In this document: one piece after another, positions 1 through 46,400 of the stretch
How positions within the stretch are numbered: the first letter of the stretch is position 1
Layout: every line of letters starts with the position of its first letter
NCBI GenBank assembly: GCA_030248065.1
Contig: JASAMV010001912.1
Coordinates: 1-64,000, forward strand
Reading direction: 5' to 3'
DNA length: 64,000 nucleotides
Source: Rhynchonema sp. JSB1_4
Lineage: Eukaryota; Nematoda; Chromadorea; Monhysterida; Xyalidae
Translations under genes and position numbers: made by a program
The notes under the pieces: model-generated
What the model was told of the DNA's origin: nothing
Database searches by the model: none
What the model saw: only the letters and a program-made list of their open reading frames with translations

Positions 1-42
1 GTTAGGGTGTTGACGGCAGATTGAGGATCAAACTGTCGCTTA

Positions 43-344
43 GGGCGGAGTTGGGTTGAACATGGAAACCCGAAAACCGGAAATCGTTTTCCGGAAATAT
101 TTCCGGATTCCGATTTCCGGATGAATTTTGCGGAACAATTAACCTTCAACCAGATTTCACTTCACTGTGTTTTCAAAGGAATGCAAATCATTTCCGAGTG
201 CTGCGTTTTTCATATTTCATCCGGAAACCGGAATCCGGAAATATTTCCGGAAAATGCAGATGCTGATCCGCATCCGGAAATACCAGATCAAAGTTTTTGC
301 ATATGTAAATATTTCCGGATTCCGTGATCGACCTAAGTCCGCCC
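43..344. mobile_element. MITE, TTA target duplication, TTTCCGGA-rich interior
   Basis: The ends GGGCGGAGTTGGGT and (reverse) GGGCGGACTTAGGT form terminal inverted repeats flanked by TTA at 40-42 and 345-347. The interior is a cluster of TTTCCGGA/TCCGGAAA palindromes in both orientations. A TTA duplication with GGG ends is typical of PIF/Harbinger-derived MITEs. It lies in a HECW intron. Confidence 0.65.
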
Positions 345-415
345 TTAGTATTTTCTAAGATTTACTATTCAGGATTCGCTATTTGAAAATGTTGATTGCA
401 TTCATTCGTTCCCAC

Positions 416-13743
<13,328 letters not shown>

Positions 13744-13896
13744 TGTGTTATTGAGGGGTTATGATGGAAAGAAATTTGGAAATGGGCGCAATGTTGCAGA
13801 GTCACCTATTTTACGAGAATTGTGCTTCAGGGCTTTATGTTTGTGCACGCACCAAACTTGGTCGTCACGCATATACATTACTAATACTATAGTGTA

Positions 13897-14246
13897 TAGT
13901 CCAGCCACTAGCTCATGAGACGACTTGTTTTAACGCTTGCTTGGCCAGACTCAAAAATGCAAAAGTGTTTTCGCAAATAAAAGAGATTGGGCCGAGAGAG
14001 ATGATGACAAGTTCCAGCTGGCTGACCTCAATTTGTCGCGTGCTTACGCGAACAGCAGTGTTGTTCAACACACAAATGTTTTGGGAGTCAAAAGGGAATT
14101 GACGCACCGAAGTGGAGAGTGTGTTTTCAAAAAATACGTGCGTTTCTCTTTGTTTCATTTCCGAAATACATGTGGAACCTGAACATTATTGGATCCGCAC
14201 AAGCCAACTTCAAAAAAAGTCGTCTCATGAGCTTGTGGATGGACTA
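13897..14246. mobile_element. MITE, TAGTCCAGCCAC ends, copy 2
   Basis: The 350-bp element has ends TAGTCCAGCCACTAGCTCAT and complement, flanked by TA. It shares the whole interior (TTCCAGCTGGCTGACCTCAA, GCGAACAGCA) with 6896-7261 in the opposite orientation. It lies about 150 bp upstream of the HECW start codon. Confidence 0.75.
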
Positions 14247-14252
14247 TATCAT

Positions 14253-22016
<7,764 letters not shown>

Positions 22017-22129
22017 ATGGCAGCCCTATTCGCGCTACTGTCCCTTCTCAACTGTGCAGTGTACATCGGCAGCGACCTGTTGAGCCCTGCACTCATCAGT
22101 GGTGGGCAACCTTCATTCACCAACAACAG
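22017..22129 (+). CDS. CAP gene exon 1, signal peptide
   Basis: ATG at 22017 (AAAATGG context) opens a hydrophobic signal peptide, MAALFALLSLLNCAVY, followed by a short polar spacer. The donor is AACAG|GTTCGC, phase 2. Assignment to the CAP gene rests on exact phase fit and on the family requiring a signal peptide. Confidence 0.72.
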
Positions 22130-24823
22130 GTTCGCCTCCGCTATTTTTCAACTTTTTTTGGCTGATTAAGGCCTGAGCCTGAAATGCATGAAGGCAGATT
22201 CATGTGGCTGAGCCTGATAAGGCACACACACAATAAACGTCAAGGGGTCAAGCTCAACAGATACATTGCAGTGAATGCCACAGTGTTTGGCCGTTTTGTG
22301 CGGAGCTTATCCGCATAGGCTCATATGCGCATGAATGCGTTTTCAGGCGTATTAGTCACGGCGGATGCACCGCTCTGTGCGCCCCCTAAAAGTTATGCAC
22401 TTTGCGTTCCGCCGAGCCTGTGCCTAAGATTTTTTAGGTGGGCCTTGCAGGCTCAGGCTTCATCCGGGTTCAGGCTTCACGCAGCCAAGAATCGCGGCTG
22501 GCATAATGTAGCCTTAGGCTTGATCTGTGCATATACGACCTACATAGTCCTATAGGCCTGTAAATCGACTCAAGTCCCGCTATACATATCTCATCATCCA
22601 ATACCAATACAGATACAAACGAGCTACTGCGGCTCGGCGTCGTTCCGTGGTTAGCTACCCGACCAATTTCTTGATCAAATCCATGCCCCCGAATGACGAA
22701 CAGAAGAAGGACCTGCTGGATAAACACAACATGTACCGCGCCATGGTTGGTCTCTGGGATGGGCAAGGCTTCATTATTTGTGTTTCATCACATTTTGTGA
22801 CGAAGCCTTGGTACGATGAGTTTTGCTTGCTACCTATGGATGTAAGGACATTTCGCGTCTTATTTTGCGATAGAGTTGGGGCACTAATTTCGACCAGCGT
22901 AAAAGTTGTTCCCCTGCACCAAATGAACAACTTTTACGCTGGACGAAATTTGTGCTATAACTCTATCACAAAATATGATTATAACAAAAAATTTTCTTCA
23001 TTGTCCACAAACCCAAAATGGACAAGTATAACTCCAGCTTTACTGATCATAAATTTTGGCCAGCTCAAAATTGCACGGCATTTACACTGGTCAACATTAT
23101 GGTTGCTGGCGTCGGTTGGGCCCATCGCCGATCTAGAGTGCACAGGGGACCCCCTTTGGTCAAAGTGGCCCCTGAAGGGGGGACACGGTTCTGTCGGAGA
23201 GAGAAACAGGAAAAAGGACCTCTATATCGCAGGACTTTCGCTCGAATACACTTCAAATGTCCAAAAATCGCGCGCTTCGCGATTGTAAAATTTTCAAATT
23301 TGTACGGTATTTGACTTGAAATCGCCCATTTATAAAGAAGCACTGGACAAAAACACTTTTTGAAAGATCAAACATGCACTAGATAAAAATGACTTTTGGA
23401 GTTTGGCCCACCTTGGCCGAAAGCTGTATGCGCCACTGGTCAAGCGAACAATTTCGGACAAACTCACGTGATCAACGCAGGCCGCGTCCGATCGTCAAGT
23501 CTGACATCAGCTCTAAACTCCGCATGCAAACGTAGGCAGACATTGCAGCGCACCACCAAAAAGTTATTTGACAATTCGACAATTTTGAGTGTTCAGTACT
23601 GAGGCGGCCCGACTGACTGACGAAAACGGCTGCCATAACGACCAAATATTTGCTGCTGTTTTAGGTGCCAGCACAGGACATGCGTTACATGTTCTGGACG
23701 GAGGATATGACCAAATCGGCCCAGCGACACGCGGACCGCTGTGACTTTCGGCACAGCAAAGACAGACGGAATGTGGGCGAGAATATCTGGGTAGCACCAT
23801 ACAGCGACTACAGTGATGCGGTGAGGTTGTGGTATGTGGAGGTGCACGACCCGAAATGCAGGTGCCCGCACAGATACAAGAAGTGCTGCGGACACTACAC
23901 CCAGGTGGGTTATTGCCGAAGTTGTCCTGCCATTAAAGGGCTCGGGACATCACATTCGAGTTATTTAAAGGACTCGGGCCACAACCACACTAGGGGTAAC
24001 ATAAAAAGCGTTATAGACCGTTCGAAAGCAGTTGGACACTACATGTTACGCACAAGTTTTAAGCACCTTTGAGGTTCGCTATCTCTTAGTTCGCGACCTT
24101 TCGTACGCACGAAAAAAGTGAATTTGTGCATGAGATGACCTCATATCAGAATGCTTTCCAACGGCCCACAACCCTTTTCCTGTTGTGCACCAGGCATTGT
24201 CAGTCATTGTGCAGAATAATCACAAATCATAAGAGCATCATACGTATATAAGATGACAGATTTCGAACCAAGTCGCATCGCTCAGGTCTCATGGAGTGTT
24301 TCTGTCTACAATGAGAATCACCGATTTGACATTTGGGACTTCAATCTGTCATGCGATCATTTGGTGCATTCGCACTGACGATGACCTGATGCGCAGGTTG
24401 TTTGTAAAAGCAGTTTGAAAAGTCAACCAAAAAGCACACTGCTATACGTACAATTCACATTGACCGTATCAATACTTGGTGATCGGATCGCATCCGGTCG
24501 CCAAGTTCGATACCATGTGTCGTACTCATGTGTCAACCACCCCACAATGGGCCCCAGCAACTTCCCTATCCCAGGTTGTTTGGTCGAAATCCTACCGCAT
24601 GGGCTGCGGTGCCGCCTACTGCCGCGACATCTGGGGCGTCACGGGTCGGTCGTACCGTTACGTGCTTGTTTGTCACTATAATCCGTCGGGTAACAAAGTG
24701 ATGGTGACGCCGAAGGGCAGCTTCGCACTGCCTGCCTTCAAATGGACCAACGGTACAGCGCAGGGATGTAGCGCGTGCCCAAAGGGACTCAAAAACTGTT
24801 ATAATGGTAGTTTGTGCTGGTGA
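22017..24823 (+). CDS. Secreted CAP/SCP domain protein (venom-allergen-like), four exons
   Basis: Exons 22017-22129, 22655-22745, 23665-23904 and 24575-24823 join in frame into 230 residues. CAP proteins are extracellular, Cys-rich sandwich folds; members bind lipids or act as venom or immunomodulatory proteins. Seen: a signal peptide (MAALFALLSLLNCAVYIGS), the helix KKDLLDKHNMYRAM, VPAQDMRYMFWTEDM, AQRHADRCDF, RNVGENIWV, LWYVEV, the CAP1 signature GHYTQVVW across the exon 3/4 junction, and the CAP2 signature YVLVCHYNPSGN. The putative divalent-cation tetrad (two His, two Glu) appears present. The short C-terminus CPKGLKNCYNGSLC is Cys-rich. All introns are GT-AG with phases 2, 0, 0. No close subfamily can be named from sequence alone. 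Confidence 0.88.
22170..22560. repeat. AGGCCTGAGCCTGA-rich inverted repeat
   Basis: The left end AAGGCCTGAGCCTGAA and right end (TTCAGGCTT...CCTATAGGCCTG) are loosely inverted, with many GCCT/AGGC words between. It occupies most of CAP intron 1. Probably a decayed TIR element. Confidence 0.4.
22655..22745 (+). CDS. CAP gene exon 2, first helix
   Basis: The acceptor is GTGGTTAG|CTACCC. The exon encodes PPNDEQKKDLLDKHNMYRAM, the HNxxR-type first helix of the CAP fold. The donor is GCCATG|GTTGGT, phase 0. Confidence 0.82.
22881..22952. repeat. GACCAGCGTAAA palindrome
   Basis: The arms CGACCAGCGTAAAAGTTGTT and AACAACTTTTACGCTGGACG surround a loop CCCCTGCACCAAATG. A close copy lies at 34727-34803. 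It is the best-preserved member of the dispersed motif described in the findings. It lies in CAP intron 2. Confidence 0.8.
23665..23904 (+). CDS. CAP gene exon 3, central CAP core
   Basis: The acceptor is GCTGTTTTAG|GTGCCA. The exon encodes VPAQDMRYMFWTEDMTKSAQ through GENIW, LWYVEV and CCGHYTQ. The donor is ACCCAG|GTGGGT, phase 0. Exactly 80 codons. Confidence 0.9.
24575..24823 (+). CDS. CAP gene exon 4, C-terminal part
   Basis: The acceptor is CCTATCCCAG|GTTGTT. The exon encodes VVWSKSYRMGCGAAYC, RYVLVCHYNPSGN and a Cys-rich tail CSACPKGLKNCYNGSLCW, then TGA at 24821. A possible donor (AATG|GTAGTT) shortly before the stop leaves open an extra 3' exon. Confidence 0.87.
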   Translation, partial: VVWSKSYRMGCGAAYCRDIWGVTGRSYRYVLVCHYNPSGNKVMVTPKGSFALPAFKWTNGTAQGCSACPKGLKNCYNGSLCW

Positions 24824-25129
24824 TGTTTCATCTAGGCCGGTGTTGAACTTGGTGTCTGTTCACAGCACGTGATTTTTTTGAAATAAGGATATGTCAAAAT
24901 TTTCTGATGCCACAGATTTCGACCCGTGTAAAGATTGTTTGTGGACAGCCCGACCAATACTTGATTTTACGCTGGTCAAATTTGGTGACACCCGTAAATC
25001 GCGTAATATCCTTAATTCATGACAACGACGTGGTGAAGGCAGGTCCAATCACCAAGCTTAATACCGCTGGTGACGTTTCACGATGTTGTACCGTATACCT
25101 AGGTACCGATCCCCCTCCCCTCCTTCTGA

Positions 25130-25301
25130 GGGTGGAGTTTTCGAAACGGTGTATGCAAAATTTGGGTGTTATGGGTCGGTCAGTGTAACTTCGGTGTAAA
25201 CGTGAACATTTCCTATTGTTAACGTTAAATGTTTCAAGTTTACACCGAGCTGTTGACCGACCTTTACACCCAATTCTTGTTTACGCGGTTTCGAGAATTC
25301 T
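25130..25301. mobile_element. MITE, GGTGTAAAGGTCAGTTGGG family, diverged copy
   Basis: It starts GGGTGGAGTTTTCGAAACGG and has the inverted GTTTACACCGAGCTGTTGAC...GCGGTTTCGAGAATTC at the right. It is shorter and more diverged than the copies at 6669 and 57702. Confidence 0.6.
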
Positions 25302-26078
25302 GCTCTGAGCTGGTGCACGCTGAATGCATTTTTCGTTTCGGAATGTGGTGCATTTATTCGGGTTCGTTATTGTCACTTATATCTTCTTCGTGTGGTTGGT
25401 GTTTTTCCAGCAAGTATGCTGTGATTTAGGTCGGCATATTTGCACAATCTGATATTCTGCCAAAAAGTGGCATTTTTCAAAACCCCAGGCCAACTTTGCA
25501 CTTTACGTACAAACATCGTTGTGCGGTTGACGGTTGCTGCTGTATGTATCATTGCATGCGTGCTTTATATTTCTTTTTGTTTCTTGGATACTGCATTTTG
25601 GTTCAATTTCACTTAATGCGGCGTCGGTTTAAAGTTGAATAAAATTTAATTTGCACATTAAGCAAAGGACGGATTTGACTCCGTGGACTTTGCTGAATTT
25701 TTGTTCCAAACGTGTGCATGCGAATCCAATTTTATTATATCACGCATAATAAAGCAGATGTAGGATCATATTTTCGGCTAATAATAATACATGAAACATT
25801 GTACAACATGTATGTATAAATATACGTACACATCACGGGAATTTCTACTTACACCAGAATAGAAACGAACATTAAAAGGACATGGTAGGTAACATTATTC
25901 AGAAAGTTCAACAATTCACAATTAACATTATTATGGCAGTCAGTCAAACAATCGAAAATTTTGTCATCAAATATTGAAAAATGACATATATCTACACAAA
26001 TGATATTGCAATAAATTGCATGTTACACGGCGCATATTTATTGGATCATAAATATAAGTTCGCATACGTACTCAACGG

Positions 26079-26084
26079 TTTATT
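26079..26084 (-). terminator. Candidate polyadenylation signal for TANC
   Basis: TTTATT on plus is AATAAA on minus, about 180 bases after the TANC stop codon. This is a match to a short consensus only; other AATAAA words are nearby. Confidence 0.35.
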
Positions 26085-26262
26085 GCGATGACCTTTTGCC
26101 AGAAATCAGTAATCATGTACAGTATAGTTTGCGCGCTTCATAACGACATGTTGGAGAGTCACCATATGAAGAAGGTATACAGTTGGTACACTGAACATTT
26201 GATTCCAGTCTGGACCGGGTCATCAGTCATTGCTTCCGGTCCCAGACCAGGACCTTACAGTC

Positions 26263-40277
<14,015 letters not shown>

Positions 40278-40329
40278 GATGTCACCTCGTCTTGCCTTGG
40301 CGGGTGTCGGGTGTCGGAAGTCTTAGCGC

Positions 40330-42970
40330 AGCGCGTCTTTGGCGTTTTTATGTCGTATAACGGTCGTTTGTGTGAACACTTGTACAGTTATATGCACGTA
40401 CATGCACAGCACGAAGTGCAAACGTCCATGAAAAAGTGTACAGTTTGGCTGGGGGTCACACAGAGCAATGTATACAGGTTGAAAGTGGTTTGTATCGTTC
40501 CTTTATTCACGCCGAGAAGGTTAAGTGATTTTTACGAAGTTTTAACGGGCGCACGTTGGGTGATAAATACGCTTTTCGCAGGAATTTGACGCTAAGCTCC
40601 ATCCGTCGTAATGTTGAGAGCGCCTAAAATCATGCAAAAAAGTCATCACAAGAATTGCATGAATATTGGCTACGCACAATAGTGGGAAATGTTCTATAAT
40701 ATTGTAGCTGGGAAAATTATGCACATTTCTCAGGCTAAATGCTTGGGAATTGGGAATTTGGGAAAAATTCACTGCGTAAGGAGAATCAAATATAAAGCTA
40801 GGATGAACACATCAAGTTGGTGCAACACTAAACTACTCCCAATATTTAGATCATGTCTACAGGTGCACGGATAAAGACAGAGGCGACACACGCGGCGGCG
40901 GGAAAAATATTTCAAAAACAAATCAGAACCACTTGCGACGCCTATACAGTTTTGGGGATAATCAGGCACCAAATTTATTGAGATGCGCACATTTTGCGCA
41001 AGGTTACCGTGCGCCGACATATTAAGATTGAAAATTATTTACATTCACATGTATGTATTTATGATTTGCACAATATAGACGCTACTGTTTAGCTGTTTGG
41101 AATAAAGATGCAAAAATAATCGGGATATTTGGAAATCAAAAGAGTATGTGCATGCGTACTGAGACGTTTTGAGCGCTAGATTATCTGCTGACAACAAAAT
41201 TTTAAGAAAAAAGATTGCGCGGATACACCTGAGACGTCGTGAACAGCATAGTTCAAGGGCTGATCAGTAGAACAAGTGTAGTCACGCAAATTGACGGGAC
41301 AAAGACGTTGCCGATGATCTTTAAGTTATGTAGGTGTGGAGGATCACTCAACCGATTTCGTTAATGTCAAAAAAACAACCATTCGCTTTAAATCAAGAGC
41401 AAACTCTTCAGAATGGGCCTCACACATATTTGACTGCAACCAATCAGAGCCAAACATATACATACACACCGAGTAAAGACGTCAAATTTGAGAGCTCGCG
41501 TTCAAAAATAATCAAAGTCCGAGTCAAGTGACTGGCTGTGCTTCGCGCTCCGTTTAACTAGCGCGCGCTTGGGTGCGAAAATTCACATAAAATCCGAAAA
41601 TTGAGTTCAGTTCACGCGTTTCTATATAATCAGCTTGACGCATCTGGCCCACATCACATGGGAATCATGCATGAAATTGAGAATGGGGAGAAAATGAACA
41701 TGCTGTTCCGGTTCCCGAGTTCAGGTTCCACAATTCCGAGTCTCAAGATATACATTGTAAGTGGAACATTTTGAATCGTTTGAAGTCAGAGTCATACTAT
41801 GCAACGACCATATGACAGAAAGAAAGAGATAATAAAGCGCAAAATATGGAGCGGAACGGGCCGATTTTCGTACACCATGGTTCGTTTCTGAATAGTAAAA
41901 CTGATAGCCACGTGTGGAGACCGCTTGAGAGAGATCATATGGGAATAGAGAAAACGGAAGACATTTTCATATGTGTTTGGTGTTGGGATATGAAATTGGG
42001 CTTGAGAAATGTGTGTGCCAAAGATGTGATCTCGGAAAGTAGGGGGAATTCAGAGAAGAACGCATATGAATAAGCTGAAATTGTGCGATATCAAACAGAA
42101 ATGAATACGGGATATTAGGTATGAAGCTGTCACCCAGCAGAAAGTCAGAAGTGCAAACATCAGATAAAATATACCTAAATTGAGAGCGAGAATATTGTAT
42201 TTGAGGGAGATCAAATAGTCAGATTCTGAAAGAATGTCAAAATGAAGAAAAGGAAATAAGATGTCAAAGATCGGGGCACGCAGCGGCAGTTTTAATATTG
42301 TTAGTGGCATTGGCATGGACCTACCGTAATACCATTTTGGCATGCTGATCCCAGCGTACTATGCACGTTTCCTGATCTTAACTGTTTGCGTATGTTCCCC
42401 AATACCCAGTATGGCATGCGTATTATCTTTGGTTTCCTCTTGAGTATTTGGTTTTCCGAGTAAAAATCGTATCAAATTGTCTATAGTTCGCCGGTTTATT
42501 AAATTTGGGTGCCAACCCAACCTACAAAAGCACGTTTTTCTGTCACACGGGGCACAGTTTTTCTTTCTTTGTTACGACTGCGTTACGACTGATTCGGCTT
42601 CAGCAAGCAAATTTCCTCAATTTAAATTTGGTGCCGAGTTAACTTTTTAGCCTAGTATCATACCAACTCAGTTGTACGTAATTTATGTACTTTAAAGTCG
42701 GTACAGTTGGTAACTGTGTTGAGCGACAAACGCAAATCAATGGCGGACTAATCGTAGAGTGGTTGAGGCATGTACTCCACACTGAACGATTAACGCAACG
42801 TTTTCGTAACGGTGGACCAGAAAGAACGGGGTAAAATGATAGACTTTTTGGCGGCTAAAAACAAATGTGTATGCGAGCGACTTTGTTGGACAACTTGCGT
42901 CAACTGCTTTGCAATAGGCCAGTCAAACAGTACGATGACAACGATATAACTAACAGACCAAACAAACTCA
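40330..42970. other. Upstream region of TANC, no gene recognised
   Basis: It should contain the TANC promoter and 5' UTR exons. I see no core promoter I would defend, and no recognised coding exon. Confidence 0.45.
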
Positions 42971-42971
42971 C

Positions 42972-43436
42972 TTGCGGTGGTCGAGTGTTGCTCTTCTTGC
43001 AGTTTTCGCATCGGAAACCATCCAATTCGCAAACCGAACGGGCGATATGGCTGATTTTGATGTAGTTGACGTGTGTATAATCCACCGTCAGACACAGAGT
43101 GAGGGACCAGGGGCAGAATCTCGCCCGAAGTAACCGCCACGGTGGCCCGACGCTCGCGGGACCGTTTCTTGCGCAATCGTTTCATAATAATCGGATATCA
43201 ATGACTTCCGATCGGGTCTCAAGAAGATCGATCGATCAATCAATAATCTGTTGGGTACGGTATCCCCAACATTGATCCGAGCTGCAGGCGCTGTTTTTCT
43301 GGCATGTGTATGAGTGGCCGGAATAGATATCACCGGGCACTTGGGCAGCAAGAGGAACCTTGGGGTACACCTTTCTTTGTGGTGCCGCTCCTTCAAAAAC
43401 GTGTCCGTCTGCTTGTGGCTCAGGCAGGTCCGCTTC
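42972..43436 (-). CDS. Unassigned coding-like block
   Basis: GC-richer than its surroundings, with a plausible acceptor ATACCAG|GAAG at 43437 and a strong donor CCGCAA|GTGAGT at 42972. Long stretches are open in all three minus frames: one reads RKRTCLSHKQTDTFLKERHH onward, another starts MKRLRKKRSRERRATVAVTS (ATG at 43185 after a TGA), and a third gives CELDGFRCENCKKS before the donor. I cannot choose a frame or recognise a family; it may be an exon pair or a decayed gene. Confidence 0.3.
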
Positions 43437-43459
43437 CTGGTATGAATGTCTCAATCAGC

Positions 43460-46400
43460 CGAAAATATTTTTTCTGACACCAACAAAAGCGTCATTACGC
43501 GGTGATTGATTGCGCAAATAGGGGTGCATACGGTGCGGTTGAAAGGTTCCTCTTTTGGTCAGATGGTGGGTACACACGCACAATAACTGACACTTCCGCG
43601 ACCTGGGGTGCTGTGTAAACTTTGTTAGTTAACCGGGCGGCGGGTTATACTCTGTTCTCCAATGCGCAATTTCGCCTTCCTTTGACTGTCATCATATAAT
43701 CAGCTGAACTCGGAGTATAAACGTCAGCTTTGCAGAAAAGCAGCGACTTTTTTGCGTGACACGACTATGACAAGAGCGGCTCAAATATGATACGCGGCGT
43801 GGACTTTTTTCGGCCGCAAAGTTGCCAATATGTGGAAAACTGAGATGTATCAGGAGAATAATGGGCGCTTTTATGTTTGTGGCTTGCCGGAAGCGGATGT
43901 GCCGCCGAAGTCGTATTGTGTTAAATGGGCATAATCAAAACATAAAGTCCGCGTGTCAGATTAGACCCTCGGGGGGTGGCGTTGTTCGAGCGGATGACAA
44001 GACGAACGCAGTTACAAGCGTGTGACGAGGCTGGTTAACGGTTGCTTGCCTCACGGGTCGAGAGACATAAATTCAAAACGACGCCACTTTGGGCATTGTG
44101 ACGCAATATGAATTCAGAACGACGAAGATTGTTTTAATTTTGGATTCTCGTTTAGGTGTCCACGACGAGGTATGTATACGTACATACTTGGTGACACACG
44201 CCAGCGACGAAATAATATTAGACAATTAGGGCGGATGTGAGGCTTCGTTGGTCAGAATTACTGCAACCATTCACGGGTATATGGGCGTTTTCTCACTGTG
44301 CAAGCTGCACGCAATAGACACACACACAGCCGCAGTCACGGGACACAAAGTTCAATCACAAGCAGGGGCTTCAATGGGCCGACTGCTGGATAAAAAATGA
44401 ACGCGGCATTATGTTGCTGTGTCATTGCTTGTTCATGAGCCCATAAGCCCGTACAGATACATACGACCTGAACCTGCACGCATGTGGACCAAAGTGCAGA
44501 CATATGCTGGCGCCATATCACACAAGTTCGGTTCACAGAGGAATGCACACGTTATATTGTGCAAGCTCAGCTGCCCCCGTATAAATATGTCGGGTTTATA
44601 GTTTGTCGCTTTAAAAGTGTCCGTTTTTTTTTGAAACCGAAGTACCAAGCTGCCGCCAATCACACCAGGACTGGGTCAAATGCAATCAAGTAACGATGTT
44701 TCGATCAATTTTCGTCTCTCTTTTCTGTATCTCTGGCTGTGTTTCTTCAGCGCGCTAATTTTGTTTCCAAAGTTGCACACCGGCCAAACTATAACCACAC
44801 AGTGTCCATGGCTTCATAATAGCACTGGCTACACACAGACACTAAATTGCATCATACGTGAAGCTGACTTGCAAACTGCACTGCTGCTTTTTATATGCAA
44901 TGCGGCCACTTTTTTCTCTGTTTTCTATTTAGTGCGCTGCAAATCTGTTCGGTAACGGACGCAGCCAGTAGCGTCCGATTTACTTTTTTCCGCCGCATGA
45001 AGGAAGAAAAAAGAAAAGATTGCTGGTGCTACATGTGTACATTGACTGTGTGCATCAACTCAGATGGGAAAATTGAACAGGCTATGTGGCCAAATCCAAG
45101 TCACAACAAATATTGTATACATACCGCTGTAGCAAGCATCACACAGCTGTGGACAAGCCGCAAAGGGCACGGGACTAATAGGAAGTTTTGATAAATTGCT
45201 GAAAATAAAAATGAAATGAAACAGATTTCGCAATATGATGAATGGAAATAACACACAGTGGCCGAAAATATTATCTGCTTGCTTTCTGTTGCACGTTTTG
45301 AACAGATAGGTATACACAGTACAATTTTCTTTCCCAACAGTTACTGCACCACTGGGTTCACCAAATAATCAAAAACGATTTTGCGGTATTATAGCAGCCG
45401 AATAAACAGGGAGAAAAAGGTGTGACAGAAGATAATGACAGGGTACAGTCATGCATGTGTGTGCGGAACATTACCCAATAATATGAATGAGTGTAATCAA
45501 GAATTGGCTCACTGTTTTCTAATCTGGTCTCAAACAGCCGCACACGCTGCAGTCCACTTGCTTTATAGCGAACCCCCTCATCCTATAGTGAGTCGCTCGC
45601 TGTTGCTTGAAGCTCAAGTTTGGTCTGCAGTCTGCGTTGGTTCATAACCACCGAAAGCGAACGAGAAAGATACTACAGTTCCCAGTGGATTCACTATAAA
45701 GAGCCGACACTGTACCCGCTGGGCACACGAGAACAAGCGAAAGCATAACGAACGGACTACAAATCTCGGCTTCAGCCGAACAGCTGTGAGATTATATGGA
45801 CCCAGGTGGCTATGACGAATCAGAGAACACACACCATGAACCTTCATCGGTAGCCACAGGGGATTTGTAGGCGTGAAAGCCATCTTTATGTTTCTATTGT
45901 TTCTTATGTGTGGACGGAGGTAACAACGCCCTAATTCCTGCTCCAGAGGGGGATGGATGACGGTTCATGTTCCGAACAGGGGTCTGTGGACCGCTCCAAA
46001 GACCCACCAGGTGCAAACAATGCATTTTGTCAAAGGTACACATTGTAGTACATATTCTCAACAAAGCACAATGAAAGAGCCATGGAGTGACCCTTTCAGA
46101 GATCCTAAACAGGCTTAGCGGATTAGCCATTGGCCATTGCTCTATACGTTTTAGCATTTTGCCTCCAAGCGGAACGAACACAAAATTACCCAGGAGTTGG
46201 CATATTTTCGACGCAAAGCAGATGTCGGATACCGGTGGTTTTGGTCGGCTATGGCAGCATCGATAGGTAAAGAGTGCAAGCTGACCTTTTAGAGTGCTTC
46301 GATCGAAACATAAACAATGACTATTTTATATACGCATACATAATTATTTGCATTTATGTTTTTTTTGTCAGTCACATTGTTCTGCGCATTTTATGTCCCG

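Larger units (their letters stand above)
24824..26262. other. Convergent intergenic region between CAP gene and TANC
   Basis: It holds a single GACCAGCGTAAA-type half repeat at 24958-24985, a diverged MITE at 25130-25301, and AT-rich sequence with AATAAA words on both strands (25638 on plus, 26079 on minus) that could serve the two converging genes. No coding region is seen. Confidence 0.5.

Noticed and set aside
44680..45191. Plus-strand frames with hydrophobic stretches
   Set aside because: Suggestive of membrane segments but no splice chain, motif or codon pattern supports a gene.
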